DNA of 64,000 nt from Hyphomicrobiales bacterium (GTDB lineage: Bacteria; Pseudomonadota; Alphaproteobacteria; Rhizobiales; NORP267). The stretch lies in contig JAJFHA010000020.1 in the NCBI GenBank assembly GCA_021775875.1, positions 89,544 to 153,543 of the forward strand. Direction: 5' to 3'. The position numbers and the translations under genes were made by a program. Below the pieces are notes generated by a model. That model searched no databases. It was not told the origin of the DNA and saw only the letters and a list, made by a program, of their open reading frames with translations. This document shows, one piece after another, positions 15,428 through 24,620 of the stretch. Positions within the stretch are counted from its first letter, which is position 1. Every line of letters begins with the position of its first letter.

Positions 15428-16317
15428 GGACGCTCCCCGATGGGTTGCAGGCGCATCTGGATGCTGGTGCCACCACCATGTGCCATTGCTGGCGGTTAAC
15501 CCGCAACGACGGCCTGGTGCTCGGATTTACCGATCACGATCACGATCTGAATTTTGACGGTACTGATTTTATTGCCACCGGCGGGTTCGAGAAAACCGAT
15601 ATGGTGTCCGGCCTTGGTCTTGGTATCGACAATCTGGATGTAGCTGGAGCCTTGCAATCTGATCGCCTTGACGAAGACGCCCTAGGCGCCGGTCTGTTCG
15701 ATAACGCAGTCGTTGAAATTTTCACGGTCAACTGGCAGGACTTTTCCCAGCGTCTGCTCATCCGCAAGGGTAATCTTGGCGAGGTAACGCGCTCTGGCTC
15801 AGCCTTTGGTGCCGAAATTCGCGGGATCGCGCATGAATTGAACCAGCCCCAGGGGCGGCTCTACCAATATATTTGCGACGCTGATCTCGGTGATTCCCGT
15901 TGCGGTATCGACCTCGCCAACCCGCTTTACTCCGCAACGGCAGCGATAAACAGTGTGGTGGATAATCGCTTGTTGCAGACAAGCGATTTAGCGGGTTTCA
16001 CGCCGGATTGGTTCACGCGCGGATTGGTCACTTGGACTATTGGCGGCAACGTCAGTACTGCGATGGAAGTCAAATCTCACCGGGTGGAAGCCGGGATAGC
16101 GATTATTGAACTTTGGCAACCAATGCGTAAACCGGTTCTCGCGGGAGACACGTTCACCATCCAGGCAGGGTGCAACAAATTGTATGCGACCTGCCGGGAC
16201 AAGTTTCAAAACGGATTAAATTTTCGCGGCTTCCCGCACATGCCCGGCAATGACTTTGTTGTGTCCTACCCGAACCGGGGCGAAACCCGCAACGATGGTG
16301 GCAGTCTCAAACTGTGA
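15424..16317 (+). CDS. Tail hub protein, DUF2163 (GTA g13-like)
   Basis: A 297-residue DUF2163/phage BR0599 family protein. The N-terminal TTMCHCWRLTRNDG, the TDHDHDLNFDG segment and the C-terminal region with C-x(3)-YATCRDKF and GFPHMPGNDF are characteristic. In the Rhodobacter GTA the equivalent protein forms the baseplate hub and may bind an iron-sulfur cluster through its cysteines. It is coupled to both neighbours by 4-bp overlaps. Confidence 0.92.
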   Translation: MRTLPDGLQAHLDAGATTMCHCWRLTRNDGLVLGFTDHDHDLNFDGTDFIATGGFEKTDMVSGLGLGIDNLDVAGALQSDRLDEDALGAGLFDNAVVEIFTVNWQDFSQRLLIRKGNLGEVTRSGSAFGAEIRGIAHELNQPQGRLYQYICDADLGDSRCGIDLANPLYSATAAINSVVDNRLLQTSDLAGFTPDWFTRGLVTWTIGGNVSTAMEVKSHRVEAGIAIIELWQPMRKPVLAGDTFTIQAGCNKLYATCRDKFQNGLNFRGFPHMPGNDFVVSYPNRGETRNDGGSLKL

Positions 16318-16745
16318 GGGATAGCGATGATATTGTTTTATCGGCGCGGCGCTGGACCGGAACACCCTATTGCCATGGCGCCAGTATCGAAGGCGTCGGG
16401 TGCGATTGTCTGGGGCTAATCCGGGGCCTGTATTGCACTCTTGTTGGCCCATTGCCCGAAGCCTTGCCGCCCTATTGTACAGATTGGGCGGAAGCCACCC
16501 GCGCTGATTTGCTGACGCATGGTTTAAAACAATATCTGCATCAAAAACCTGTTGCTGAGGCTGATGTCGGGGACGTTTTGCTGTTCCGGCTGAAACCGGA
16601 TGGTTTCGCCCGACACGCGGCGATTTTAAGTGGTCCCGATCAAATGATCCATGCCTGGGAACGGTCCCCGGTTTGCGAAGTTTCATTGGGCCGTTTTTGG
16701 CGCAAACGTCTTGTGAATGTTTTCACGTTTCCTGAAAAGAGCTGA
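16314..16745 (+). CDS. NlpC/P60 tail-associated cell-wall peptidase (GTA g14-like)
   Basis: A 143-residue NlpC/P60 cysteine peptidase carried on the tail tip, expected to open peptidoglycan during DNA delivery. The catalytic Cys is C32 in GCDCLG, with His at 101 (RHAAIL) and a second His at 113. The GTG start overlaps the previous stop. Position between DUF2163 and the large tail-tip gene is exactly as in GTAs. Confidence 0.92.
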   Translation: MRDSDDIVLSARRWTGTPYCHGASIEGVGCDCLGLIRGLYCTLVGPLPEALPPYCTDWAEATRADLLTHGLKQYLHQKPVAEADVGDVLLFRLKPDGFARHAAILSGPDQMIHAWERSPVCEVSLGRFWRKRLVNVFTFPEKS

Positions 16746-16748
16746 CAC

Positions 16749-19700
16749 ATGGCTACACTTGTATTGCAGGTCGCGGGCCAGGCGGCCGGGTCGTTGCTTG
16801 GCCCTCTCGGCGCGGTTGCCGGGCGGGCGGCGGGCGCTCTGGTTGGCAATCTGATCGATCAGAGCTTGCTCGCCAGACTGGGCCCAACCCGCTCGGTGGA
16901 AGGCCCCCGACTGAATGATCTGGATGTGCAATCCTCAAGCGAAGGCTCGCCCGTTCCCCGACTTTATGGTCGCGCCAGATTGTCCGGCGAAGTTATTTGG
17001 GCAACCAGGTTTGAAGAAGAGATCGTATCCCAATCCACCCGTTCAAGTTCAAAAGGCGGGTCTGGCGGCAAAACCCAAACCACCACGTATTTTTACTATG
17101 GCAATTTTGCTATTGGGCTGTGCGAGGGTGAAATCAGCCGGGTGGGGCGTATCTGGGCCGATGGCAAATTGCTGGATGTCCGCGATATTACATTCCGAGT
17201 CCATCTGGGTGCAGAAGACCAACTCCCCGACCCCTTGATTGAAGCCAAGGAAGGGGCGGGCAACGCACCAGCCTATCGGGGACTCGCCTACATTGTTTTT
17301 GACCGCTTGCCATTGGAGCAATTCGGCAACCGCATTCCGCAACTTTCCATCGAAGTCTTCCGCGCGGTTGATAATCTGGAAAGCCGCATTCGCGCCGTCA
17401 CTGTTATTCCGGGTACAACAGAATTTGGTTATCATACCGCCGAAGTTCAGCGGATCACCGGCCCCGGAAAAACCGAGAGTGAAAATGTCCATTCCGGCGG
17501 TGGTCGCAGCGACTGGACTGCTGCGATTGATGATCTTCAGGCAGCATGTCCCAATCTGGAATCTGTCGCTCTGGTCGTTGCCTGGTTTGGCAATGATCTG
17601 CGTTGCGGCAATTGTTTGCTGAAACCGGGTGTTGATGCCTTTTCAAAAACCACAACCGGCGATACCTGGCAGGTCAACGGGGTCACCAGAACATTGGCCC
17701 ATCAGGTTAGCCTGGTGGACAGCAGGGCGGCATTTGGTGGTACCCCGTCGGATGCGTCGGTGCTGGCTGCCATTGCTGATTTGAAGGCGCGTGGCTTAAA
17801 AATTCTATTCTATCCGTTTTTGATGATGGACGTACCCGCAGGTAACAGCCTTTCTGATCCTTATACGGGTTCAGCCGGTCAACCGGTATATCCATGGCGC
17901 GGGTCGATCACGTGTGACCCGGCACCGGGTGTTTCAGGAACGGTGGATAAAACGGCTGCTGCAACGGCGCAAATTGACGGGTTTTTCGGAAACGCCCAAA
18001 CGCCTGACTTCAATACCAGTGGTACAATTGTAACCTATACCGGGTCAGCCGAATGGTCGCTGCGGCGCATGGTGCTGCATTACGCCAATCTTTGCGCACT
18101 TGCTGGCGGCGTCGATCGCTTCTTGATCGGATCAGAATTCCGAAACCTGCTGACGGTTCGTGACAGTGCAGATCATTATCCAGGTGTTGCCCGCATGGCG
18201 GCTCTTGCGGGTGATGTGAAGGCCTTGCTTGGCGCTTCGACGGAAATTTCCTATGCCGCCGACTGGTCCGAATATTTCGGTCACCACCCGCAGGACGGGT
18301 CAGGTGATGTGTATTTCCATCTCGACCCGCTCTGGGCGGATGGCAATATTGATTTTCTGGGCATCGACAATTATATGCCGTTTTCCGATTGGCGCGATGG
18401 CACCGGTCATCTTGATCGCGTCGCTGGCGCACCACATATCTACGATCTCGATTACCTGCGCGGCAATATTGCAGGCGGGGAGGGTTATGACTGGTTCTAC
18501 GGGTCGCAGGCTGACCGCGATAGCCAGACAAGAAGCCCTATCACCGATGGTGCTTATCAAAAGCCATGGGTCTTTCGCTACAAGGACATGAAAAGCTGGT
18601 GGGAGAATTCCCATTTTAATCGCCCCGGCGGCTTAGAGAGCGCAGCGCCAACAGTCTGGACGCCGCAATCAAAACCAATTGTATTTACCGAAGCGGGCTG
18701 CCCGGCAGTTGATAAAGGCACCAACCAGCCAAACGTCTTTGTTGATGCTAAATCATCAGAAAGTGCGCTGCCCTATTATTCGTCCGGTATCCGTGATGAC
18801 CTTGTTCAGCGCCGGTATCTGGAAGCATTATTGTCTTATTGGGACACCGGTGACCCGGTCCATGTGCCTGGCAATAATCCTGTATCTTCAGTTTATGGCG
18901 CACCGATGGTTGAGACCGGCGCGACCCATATCTGGACCTGGGACGCGCGTCCGTTTCCCTATTTTCCACAATTGGTGTCGGTCTGGTCAGACGGGCCAAA
19001 CTGGGATCGGGGTCACTGGATCTCCGGTCGCATGGGATCAGCTCCGCTCTGCCAGTTGGTCTCTGCCATTTTGATCGATTATGAGTTTGCAGATTTTCAA
19101 ACTGACAATCTGTTGGGTATCGCCGACGGTTTTATTATTGATAGGGTCATGTCAGCACGTCAGGCGCTGGAGCCATTGGGTCTGGCGTTTTTCTTTGATA
19201 CCCTCGAAAGCGATGGCACCATCACCTTTGCCCGCCGCGATGGTGATGCCGTTTTAAGCGTGACGGAAGATAATCTGGTTCCGTCCGGCAATGATGACCG
19301 TCTCAGCCTGACCAGGGCCCAGGAAAGCGAATTGCCTGTTGCCGTACAGTTGAGCCATATCGATTCAGTCGCCGATTATCGCCGTTCTGCCGTCGAATCC
19401 CGGCGGCTTGTAGGTCTGAGCAGGCGCGATGCTGCCGCAACCGTGCCCATCATCATGCCTTACGAACGTGCCCAGCAAATGGCGGATATCTGGCTGCAGG
19501 ATATCTGGTCAGGTCGCGAACAGGCGCGGTTTTCTCTGCCGCCGTCGCGGCTTGCAATTGAAGTTGGCGACAATATCGAAGTGACCGGGCCTTCAGGGTC
19601 TCACAATCTCCGCATAGGCGAAATTCGCGCTGGCGCCTTTCTTGAGGTCGAAGCACGTTCGGTTGAGCAATCGGTTTATGAATCCGGCCCCGCCATACAG

Positions 19701-20669
19701 CGCAATATTGAGCCGGATATCAGCCCAAATTTTGGAACGCCTGACATAGCATTTCTGGATTTGCCACTTCTGGGCGGGTCCGAAAATGCTGGTGGGCCGA
19801 CAATTGCCGGCTATTCAGACCCCTGGCCAGGAAGCCTTGCGGTATATCGGTCTCGCTCTGAAAGTTCGCTGGAATTGGCAAGCATCGTTGAAGCTCCGGC
19901 AACCATGGGGTTCTCAGTGGACATATTGCCGGCAGGACCGACCAGCAGGTGGGATCGCGCTAACGTTCTGAGGGTTCTCCTCTCGAACGGCGCGTTATCA
20001 TCCGCGCCCGAAATTGAAATCCTGTCCGGGACCAATCTGGCGGCGATTGGCCCTGAAAACGGCCCGTATGAAATTATCCAGTTCGCCAATGCGGAGCTGA
20101 TCGGGCCCGACACCTGGGATTTGACAAAACTGCTCCGGGGCCGCTTTGGCACCGAATGGGTGATGTCAACAATGCTCGCACCAGGCGCGCGGTTTATCAT
20201 GCTGGATGGTGCAACGATCAACCTCCCTGTTGATCAGGGCGATGTTGGTGTTGTCCTCACTTATCGCTTTGGACCGGCCAACCAGTCCCCTGACGCATCC
20301 AGTTACGGGGAGATGGAATTTGCCGGTGGTGAAGCTGCGGGCAAACCTCTGAGCCCGGTTCATCTTTCAGCCGGCCGCGAGGGCAACGACATAGCGTTCA
20401 ACTGGATCAGACGCGGCCGGGTCTCGGCTGACGGTTGGGATCAGGTTGAAATCCCGCTCGGTGAAATTAACGAAAGATACGAGTTGGATATTTTCGATGG
20501 TTTGAATTTGCTTCGCACCATTTCGGCCACCGCCACAGCAATGATCTATAGCGAAGCCGACCAGATTACTGACTGGGGCGGTTTGGCCTCGAATTTTGAT
20601 GTCGAGCTCTATCAACTTGGCGAAACGATGGGTCGCGGTGTGCCTCTAAAGGAGACAGTGAATGTCTGA
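16749..20669 (+). CDS. Tail tip/megatron protein with TIM-barrel domain (GTA g15-like)
   Basis: A 1306-residue protein forming the end of the tail. An N-terminal phage-tail domain begins with a glycine/alanine-rich start and continues through VPRLYGRARLSG. A central GTA TIM-barrel-like domain (about residues 430-760) contains FLGIDNYMPFSDWRDG and a GCPAVDKGTNQPN segment. The C-terminal third resembles the rcc01698-type receptor part. It is the largest gene of the block and intact. It overlaps the fibre gene by 8 bp. Confidence 0.93.
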   Translation: MATLVLQVAGQAAGSLLGPLGAVAGRAAGALVGNLIDQSLLARLGPTRSVEGPRLNDLDVQSSSEGSPVPRLYGRARLSGEVIWATRFEEEIVSQSTRSSSKGGSGGKTQTTTYFYYGNFAIGLCEGEISRVGRIWADGKLLDVRDITFRVHLGAEDQLPDPLIEAKEGAGNAPAYRGLAYIVFDRLPLEQFGNRIPQLSIEVFRAVDNLESRIRAVTVIPGTTEFGYHTAEVQRITGPGKTESENVHSGGGRSDWTAAIDDLQAACPNLESVALVVAWFGNDLRCGNCLLKPGVDAFSKTTTGDTWQVNGVTRTLAHQVSLVDSRAAFGGTPSDASVLAAIADLKARGLKILFYPFLMMDVPAGNSLSDPYTGSAGQPVYPWRGSITCDPAPGVSGTVDKTAAATAQIDGFFGNAQTPDFNTSGTIVTYTGSAEWSLRRMVLHYANLCALAGGVDRFLIGSEFRNLLTVRDSADHYPGVARMAALAGDVKALLGASTEISYAADWSEYFGHHPQDGSGDVYFHLDPLWADGNIDFLGIDNYMPFSDWRDGTGHLDRVAGAPHIYDLDYLRGNIAGGEGYDWFYGSQADRDSQTRSPITDGAYQKPWVFRYKDMKSWWENSHFNRPGGLESAAPTVWTPQSKPIVFTEAGCPAVDKGTNQPNVFVDAKSSESALPYYSSGIRDDLVQRRYLEALLSYWDTGDPVHVPGNNPVSSVYGAPMVETGATHIWTWDARPFPYFPQLVSVWSDGPNWDRGHWISGRMGSAPLCQLVSAILIDYEFADFQTDNLLGIADGFIIDRVMSARQALEPLGLAFFFDTLESDGTITFARRDGDAVLSVTEDNLVPSGNDDRLSLTRAQESELPVAVQLSHIDSVADYRRSAVESRRLVGLSRRDAAATVPIIMPYERAQQMADIWLQDIWSGREQARFSLPPSRLAIEVGDNIEVTGPSGSHNLRIGEIRAGAFLEVEARSVEQSVYESGPAIQRNIEPDISPNFGTPDIAFLDLPLLGGSENAGGPTIAGYSDPWPGSLAVYRSRSESSLELASIVEAPATMGFSVDILPAGPTSRWDRANVLRVLLSNGALSSAPEIEILSGTNLAAIGPENGPYEIIQFANAELIGPDTWDLTKLLRGRFGTEWVMSTMLAPGARFIMLDGATINLPVDQGDVGVVLTYRFGPANQSPDASSYGEMEFAGGEAAGKPLSPVHLSAGREGNDIAFNWIRRGRVSADGWDQVEIPLGEINERYELDIFDGLNLLRTISATATAMIYSEADQITDWGGLASNFDVELYQLGETMGRGVPLKETVNV

Positions 20670-22269
20670 ATCAACTTCGTTAAAACTGAAATTTCTGGAA
20701 GCGTCTCAAGCTCAAAAGCACGTAACCCACAATGAAGCATTGCAAACGCTTGATGTGTTGGTGCAACTCAATGTGCTGGATCGCGATATCTCCGTACCGC
20801 CTTCGGTCCCCGCAGAAGGTGACAGCTACATCGTGGCATCAATTGCAACCGGAGACTGGCTGGGTCAAGAAAATGCAATCGCGGCCTGGCAGGATGGATC
20901 GTGGCGGTTTTTCGTTCCGGAAACCGGATGGTCGGCATGGGTTGTCGATGAGACAAGCAATGTTCAGTTTGATGGCTCAGACTGGGTATCCGGCCAATCT
21001 GGCGGCACCACAACCTTTGGCATCAACGCCACGGCGGATCAAGTCAATCGCCTGGCGGTCGCATCAGATGCTATTTTGTTCAATCATGACGGCAACGGCG
21101 TTCAGACAAAGCTCAACAAAAACACAACGGCGGATACGGCGACGCTTTTGTACCAAACAGGTTCTTCAGGGCGTGCTGAAATTGGTCTTGCGGGAAATGA
21201 TGATTTAAGTTTCAAGATTTCAAACGACGGGGCCAATTGGCTTGAAGTACTCCGCGTTGACGGCACATCTGGCGACGTTGCAATGCCCCAGGGCATCACT
21301 ACAAACTCAGTCAATCAGGGTCCGTTAGCCGGGTTTCGCAATCTATTGATCAATGGTTGTTTCCGCATCTGGCAACGGGCAACGAGTGCGGCCCATGTTG
21401 GTGGCTATTCTTATGATGCTCCGGACCGATGGGGTGGGCGCCGGGGCAGCAACGTTTCCGGAATGAGCGTCTCGCGGCAGACAGGCGACAAAGGGCAATA
21501 TGCACTCCGAACCCAGCGCGACAGCGGAAATGCTGCCATCGAGTTTCTTATGGTTTCTACTGCGCTTGAGACGGCTGACGTCATCCCGCTACAGGGCCGC
21601 CCGGCTACGCTATCGTTTCGGGCCCGTGCCGGGGCATCATTCAGTGCCGCTTCAAACCAACTTGAAGTCAAAATTCAGTCAGGGTCCGGAACAGATCAAC
21701 GTTTAGACGATAATTTTACCGGTAATGTAGCTGTTGCATCTGACCTGATTGCGTTGACCATAAATTGGCAGGAATTCAGCCTGTCAGGAACAGTCTCTGG
21801 CACCGCATCTGGATTAGGCGCCAGTTTCAAATTCTCTCCAACAGGAACAGCGGGTGCTGACGACTGGTTTGAAATCGAGCAAGTGCAACTCGAAACCGGA
21901 ACCCTGGCGACCCCGTTCGAATTACGGCCCTCAGGAATCGAAGAGCAAATGTGCCTTCGCTATTTCGAAAAATGGGCACCGGGATCGGGGTCAGCGCTGG
22001 CAATCGTCGGCGTTAGGATATCGACCTTTTCAACGGCTGCATTAAGTTTCTCGCCAAAAAGAATAGCACCCGCAATATCCGAGACAGGGACCTGGGATTT
22101 GCTGGGCGTTGGGGGCGAAACAAATACATTGGCTTTTGCCGGGGTAACGCAACGAACATGCGCGGTGAATGTGACCACGTCTGGAACGGCTTTAATTGCG
22201 CGCGAAGCGTTGACACTAGCGGCCAGTGTAAGTGGAAATATTTTGCAATTTGATGCGGAGTTGACGTGA
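20662..22269 (+). CDS. DUF2793 tail fibre-like protein
   Basis: A 535-residue protein with an N-terminal DUF2793 domain (about 1-115, LKFLEASQAQKHVTHNEALQ and EGDSYIV) and a beta-rich C-terminal region resembling phage receptor-binding or carbohydrate-binding fibres (NLLINGCFRIWQRATS and following). DUF2793 proteins act as tail fibres or attachment proteins in GTAs. In Rhodobacter capsulatus fibre genes lie at other loci, but here the gene is coupled to the tail-tip gene. Confidence 0.82.
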   Translation: MSESTSLKLKFLEASQAQKHVTHNEALQTLDVLVQLNVLDRDISVPPSVPAEGDSYIVASIATGDWLGQENAIAAWQDGSWRFFVPETGWSAWVVDETSNVQFDGSDWVSGQSGGTTTFGINATADQVNRLAVASDAILFNHDGNGVQTKLNKNTTADTATLLYQTGSSGRAEIGLAGNDDLSFKISNDGANWLEVLRVDGTSGDVAMPQGITTNSVNQGPLAGFRNLLINGCFRIWQRATSAAHVGGYSYDAPDRWGGRRGSNVSGMSVSRQTGDKGQYALRTQRDSGNAAIEFLMVSTALETADVIPLQGRPATLSFRARAGASFSAASNQLEVKIQSGSGTDQRLDDNFTGNVAVASDLIALTINWQEFSLSGTVSGTASGLGASFKFSPTGTAGADDWFEIEQVQLETGTLATPFELRPSGIEEQMCLRYFEKWAPGSGSALAIVGVRISTFSTAALSFSPKRIAPAISETGTWDLLGVGGETNTLAFAGVTQRTCAVNVTTSGTALIAREALTLAASVSGNILQFDAELT

Positions 22270-22628
22270 TGAAAACTTTGAAATGGCTGAACGAAGAACA
22301 ATCAATCGCTCTGTTTGATGATGGCGAAGGGAAACGGACATCGATCCCGGCCGATCATCCTGTGCTGGCACAATTGATCGAGGGCGGTTTGGAGATTGCG
22401 GATCACGTTGCCCTTCCGACACCTCCGGCGCGGTTGCCGAAATTGCTTGTGATCGACCGGTTACAAGGGGCCGGAAAATTCGCGGCAGCCCTCGCTGCGT
22501 TGACCAGCGATGCCCTGATGTATGAGCGCTGGTCAGCCTCCAACACCGTTAATATAGAAGATACAGATGTACTTGGTTTGCTGGCAGCGATTGGTGCTGA
22601 TGCAAGCGCAATATTGGCTCCTGAATAG
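22269..22628 (+). CDS. Hypothetical protein after fibre gene
   Basis: A 119-residue acidic protein. It starts at the ATG overlapping the fibre stop (a GTG one codon earlier is also possible). The late region LPKLLVIDRLQGAGKFAAALAAL resembles small tail-fibre-associated proteins seen after phage fibres, but I do not recognise a defined family. It ends the tail module and is followed by a predicted terminator. Confidence 0.65.
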   Translation: MKTLKWLNEEQSIALFDDGEGKRTSIPADHPVLAQLIEGGLEIADHVALPTPPARLPKLLVIDRLQGAGKFAAALAALTSDALMYERWSASNTVNIEDTDVLGLLAAIGADASAILAPE

Positions 22629-22684
22629 CGCTCATATGGCGGACATCTGACCGAAGGACTAACCCAATGAAATTAATGTTCTCT

Positions 22685-22707
22685 ACCGCCATTTTTGGTG
22701 GTTTTTC
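22685..22707 (+). terminator. Predicted terminator at end of tail module
   Basis: ACCGCCA, a TTTT loop, then TGGTGGT followed by TTTTC gives a 7-bp stem with one G-T pair and a short T-run, 57 bp after the last tail gene. Moderate strength. The 191-bp interval around it holds no other supported gene. Confidence 0.55.
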
Positions 22708-22819
22708 TTTGAGCGCTGCGAAGCACCCAGGCCCTTAGACTGTTTTTTGTTAGGCTGATCAATCAGGAAATTATACAATCTGCGGGTCAATGTGAATTGT
22801 AGCGCTCAGAGGATATGCC

Positions 22820-23068
22820 GTGATTGATCAAGTGGAGCGGATAAACTGCCTGAACTCGGCCGGTGTTATATTTTTTGTTGTGGGATTGATCACGAGTTTG
22901 CTTTTTGCGCTGTGGATCGCAAAAACATACAACCTCACCGCCTGGAAGACCATCTTGGTGATGGTTGGTCAGAAGCATATTGTCCGCTCCTTCAAAATGA
23001 ACGTGTTTCATTTTCTTGCCATTGCAGTGCCATTTGGAGCGCTGTTGCCGATAGTTCTAAAATGCTGA
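22820..23068 (+). CDS. Small two-helix membrane protein (possible holin)
   Basis: An 82-residue protein with two predicted membrane helices (about 15-33 and 62-80) separated by a basic loop. The GTG start is supported by AGAGGA six bases upstream. It lies between two terminators and before the endolysin gene, so it may be an independently expressed holin or a host-derived membrane protein; the sequence alone does not decide. Confidence 0.55.
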   Translation: MIDQVERINCLNSAGVIFFVVGLITSLLFALWIAKTYNLTAWKTILVMVGQKHIVRSFKMNVFHFLAIAVPFGALLPIVLKC

Positions 23069-23093
23069 TCTAGACCGCCACATAAGACTATCC

Positions 23094-23120
23094 AAGCCAC
23101 CCTTTGAGGTGGCTTTTTTT
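23094..23120 (+). terminator. Intrinsic terminator before endolysin gene
   Basis: A perfect 8-bp stem AAGCCACC/GGTGGCTT with loop CTTTGA, followed by a run of T to 23120. It ends the transcript of the small membrane protein; the endolysin start lies only 12 bp beyond. Confidence 0.82.
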
Positions 23121-23132
23121 ATGGAGAAACAA

Positions 23133-23846
23133 ATGACAACTTTGGAGATACAAAAAGCCTTAAAGACCGCTGGATTTGATCCCGGCCCGGTCGATGGCTA
23201 CAGCGGAACGCTGACCATTTCAGCGATCCGGGCTTTTCAACGCGCCAATAACCTGAATGTTGACGGGATTGTGGGTCGGAACACATCTGCCAAATTGTTC
23301 AAGGGCAGGAAACCCCACGCGGCCGCGACATCCACGCGAAATCTGCGCGATAATATTATGCCCTGGTTCATGGAAGCGAAGCGTTTGCTTGGGCTTCGTG
23401 AGGTTGGCGGCAAGGGGTCAAACCCGACGATCCTGTGCTGGGCGGAACGCCTGAAAATCTGGTACCCGAATGATGGCGTACCCTGGTGCGGACTTTTCGT
23501 GGCCCAGTGTATTTCGTCGCAACTTCGCGATGAAGCGTTGCCGGTAAACCCGCTTGGCGCACGAAACTGGCTCAAATTTGGCAAAAGCTGCAAGCCGCAA
23601 CCGGGCGCTGTATTGGTTTTCTGGCGCGGCAAAAAGTCCGGCTGGTCCGGTCACGTGGGTTTCTACGTATCAGAAGATGCGGGCGCATATCATGTGCTGG
23701 GTGGAAACCAGTCAAACGCCGTCACCATTACCAAAGTTCGAAAAAAACGCTTCCTCGGCGCCCGCTGGCCAAAAACCGCCGCGCCCGCTGGAGGCCACGC
23801 CCGAACCCGACGCCGATCCGGCACTATCTCAACGAATGAAGCTTAA
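23133..23846 (+). CDS. Endolysin: peptidoglycan-binding domain plus TIGR02594/CHAP-like hydrolase
   Basis: A 237-residue lytic enzyme. The N-terminal ~58 residues form a PG_binding_1 domain (FDPGPVDGYSG and AIRAFQRANNLNVDGIVG). The catalytic part (about 75-210) has Cys near 119 in VPWCGLF and His near 174 in SGHVGFY, as in TIGR02594/NlpC-like amidases. No signal peptide is seen, so release would need a holin. GGAG six bases upstream supports ATG 23133 over ATG 23121. It begins a lysis-type cassette right behind the tail genes. Confidence 0.85.
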   Translation: MTTLEIQKALKTAGFDPGPVDGYSGTLTISAIRAFQRANNLNVDGIVGRNTSAKLFKGRKPHAAATSTRNLRDNIMPWFMEAKRLLGLREVGGKGSNPTILCWAERLKIWYPNDGVPWCGLFVAQCISSQLRDEALPVNPLGARNWLKFGKSCKPQPGAVLVFWRGKKSGWSGHVGFYVSEDAGAYHVLGGNQSNAVTITKVRKKRFLGARWPKTAAPAGGHARTRRRSGTISTNEA

Positions 23847-23848
23847 CC

Positions 23849-23876
23849 GCCCCGATCTCCGATCGGGGCATTTTTT
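23849..23876 (+). terminator. Strong intrinsic terminator after endolysin
   Basis: GCCCCGATC, loop TCC, GATCGGGGC (perfect 9-bp stem), then A and six T. It begins two bases after the endolysin stop, separating it from the small holin-like gene. Confidence 0.85.
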
Positions 23877-23890
23877 GAAAGGAATACGAG

Positions 23891-24064
23891 ATGACTTTTT
23901 TAGATGGAAACAAAACCTACATTGTCGGTGCTTTGATGTTGATCATTGCAGGCGCTGCGATGGTCGGCATTACTATCCCTGGCTTTGAAAGCATTGATGC
24001 CGGGCAGATGCTTATGGAAGCGTTTGGGTTGATCTTTCTGCGCAAAGGCATCGCGTCGGTCTGA
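23891..24064 (+). CDS. Small holin-like membrane protein
   Basis: A 57-residue protein beginning MTFLDGNKTYIVGALMLI, with a hydrophobic helix at about 9-30 and a second weakly hydrophobic stretch at about 40-52, ending LRKGIASV. Small proteins of this pattern (GNKTYI start, LR-G-I end) commonly follow phage lysins. GAAAGGA lies upstream. Its stop overlaps the next start (ATGA), so the two are coupled. It could be a holin or antiholin. Confidence 0.65.
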   Translation: MTFLDGNKTYIVGALMLIIAGAAMVGITIPGFESIDAGQMLMEAFGLIFLRKGIASV

Positions 24065-24297
24065 TGACCTGGCTGCAAATCCTCCGGCTGGTTTTGCAGG
24101 TTGCTGCAAGGCTGGCCCAATTAGCACGCAACAAGCGACTGATGGATGTAGGACAGGCCCATGCCGTCGCGGCGTCGCTGACCGAACAGCAGGGCCGGGT
24201 CGCGCATGCCATCAGCCTGCGCCGCAAAATTTTGCGGTCACAACGCGATTTTCCAGATCGTATTCGCGATGATGATGGCTATCGGAGAGAAAAATGA
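24064..24297 (+). CDS. Hypothetical lysis-cassette protein (Rz-like position)
   Basis: A 77-residue protein with an N-terminal amphipathic or weakly hydrophobic helix (WLQILRLVLQVAARLAQLA) and a strongly charged helical remainder ending DDDGYRREK. It lies between a holin-like and an Rz1-like gene with 1- to 4-bp overlaps. Its position suggests an inner-membrane spanin, but the membrane segment is weak and no family is recognised. Confidence 0.55.
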   Translation: MTWLQILRLVLQVAARLAQLARNKRLMDVGQAHAVAASLTEQQGRVAHAISLRRKILRSQRDFPDRIRDDDGYRREK

Positions 24298-24518
24298 GCA
24301 TTTGCCTCGTCATGGTGCTTGGCGTTGGTTTGGCATGCAGCCATACAGATGAAGCCAGGCCCCGTGTCATTGATACGGCATGTCAGGCCTATCAGCCATT
24401 TCACTGGTCAGTTGAGGATACCGTCGAAACAATACAACAGGCCCGTCAACACAACGCTGTTTATGATGATTTATGTCAGGGCACAGTCGTATCACCTGAG
24501 GTTGGTGAAATGCAGTGA
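24294..24518 (+). CDS. Small Rz1-like phage protein
   Basis: A 74-residue exported-looking protein with an N-terminal hydrophobic stretch and a cysteine at about 15, though the lipobox (GLAC) is poor. The part TACQAYQPFHWSVEDT followed by QARQHNAVYDDLC has the pattern of small phage proteins that follow lysis genes. GGAGAG upstream and a 4-bp overlap with the previous gene support it. Confidence 0.6.
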   Translation: MSICLVMVLGVGLACSHTDEARPRVIDTACQAYQPFHWSVEDTVETIQQARQHNAVYDDLCQGTVVSPEVGEMQ

Positions 24519-24620
24519 GCTGATAAATTGCATCCCAAAAATTGGGTGTTGCCATATTCTTGCCAAAGCTACGCGTGAACATTAGGATTATAAACCTATT
24601 TTATAAATCAGGATTTTCTC

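Noticed and set aside
22667-22738. 23-residue mini-frame after the fibre-associated gene
   Set aside because: It overlaps the predicted terminator, has no clear ribosome-binding site and ends abruptly; too little support.
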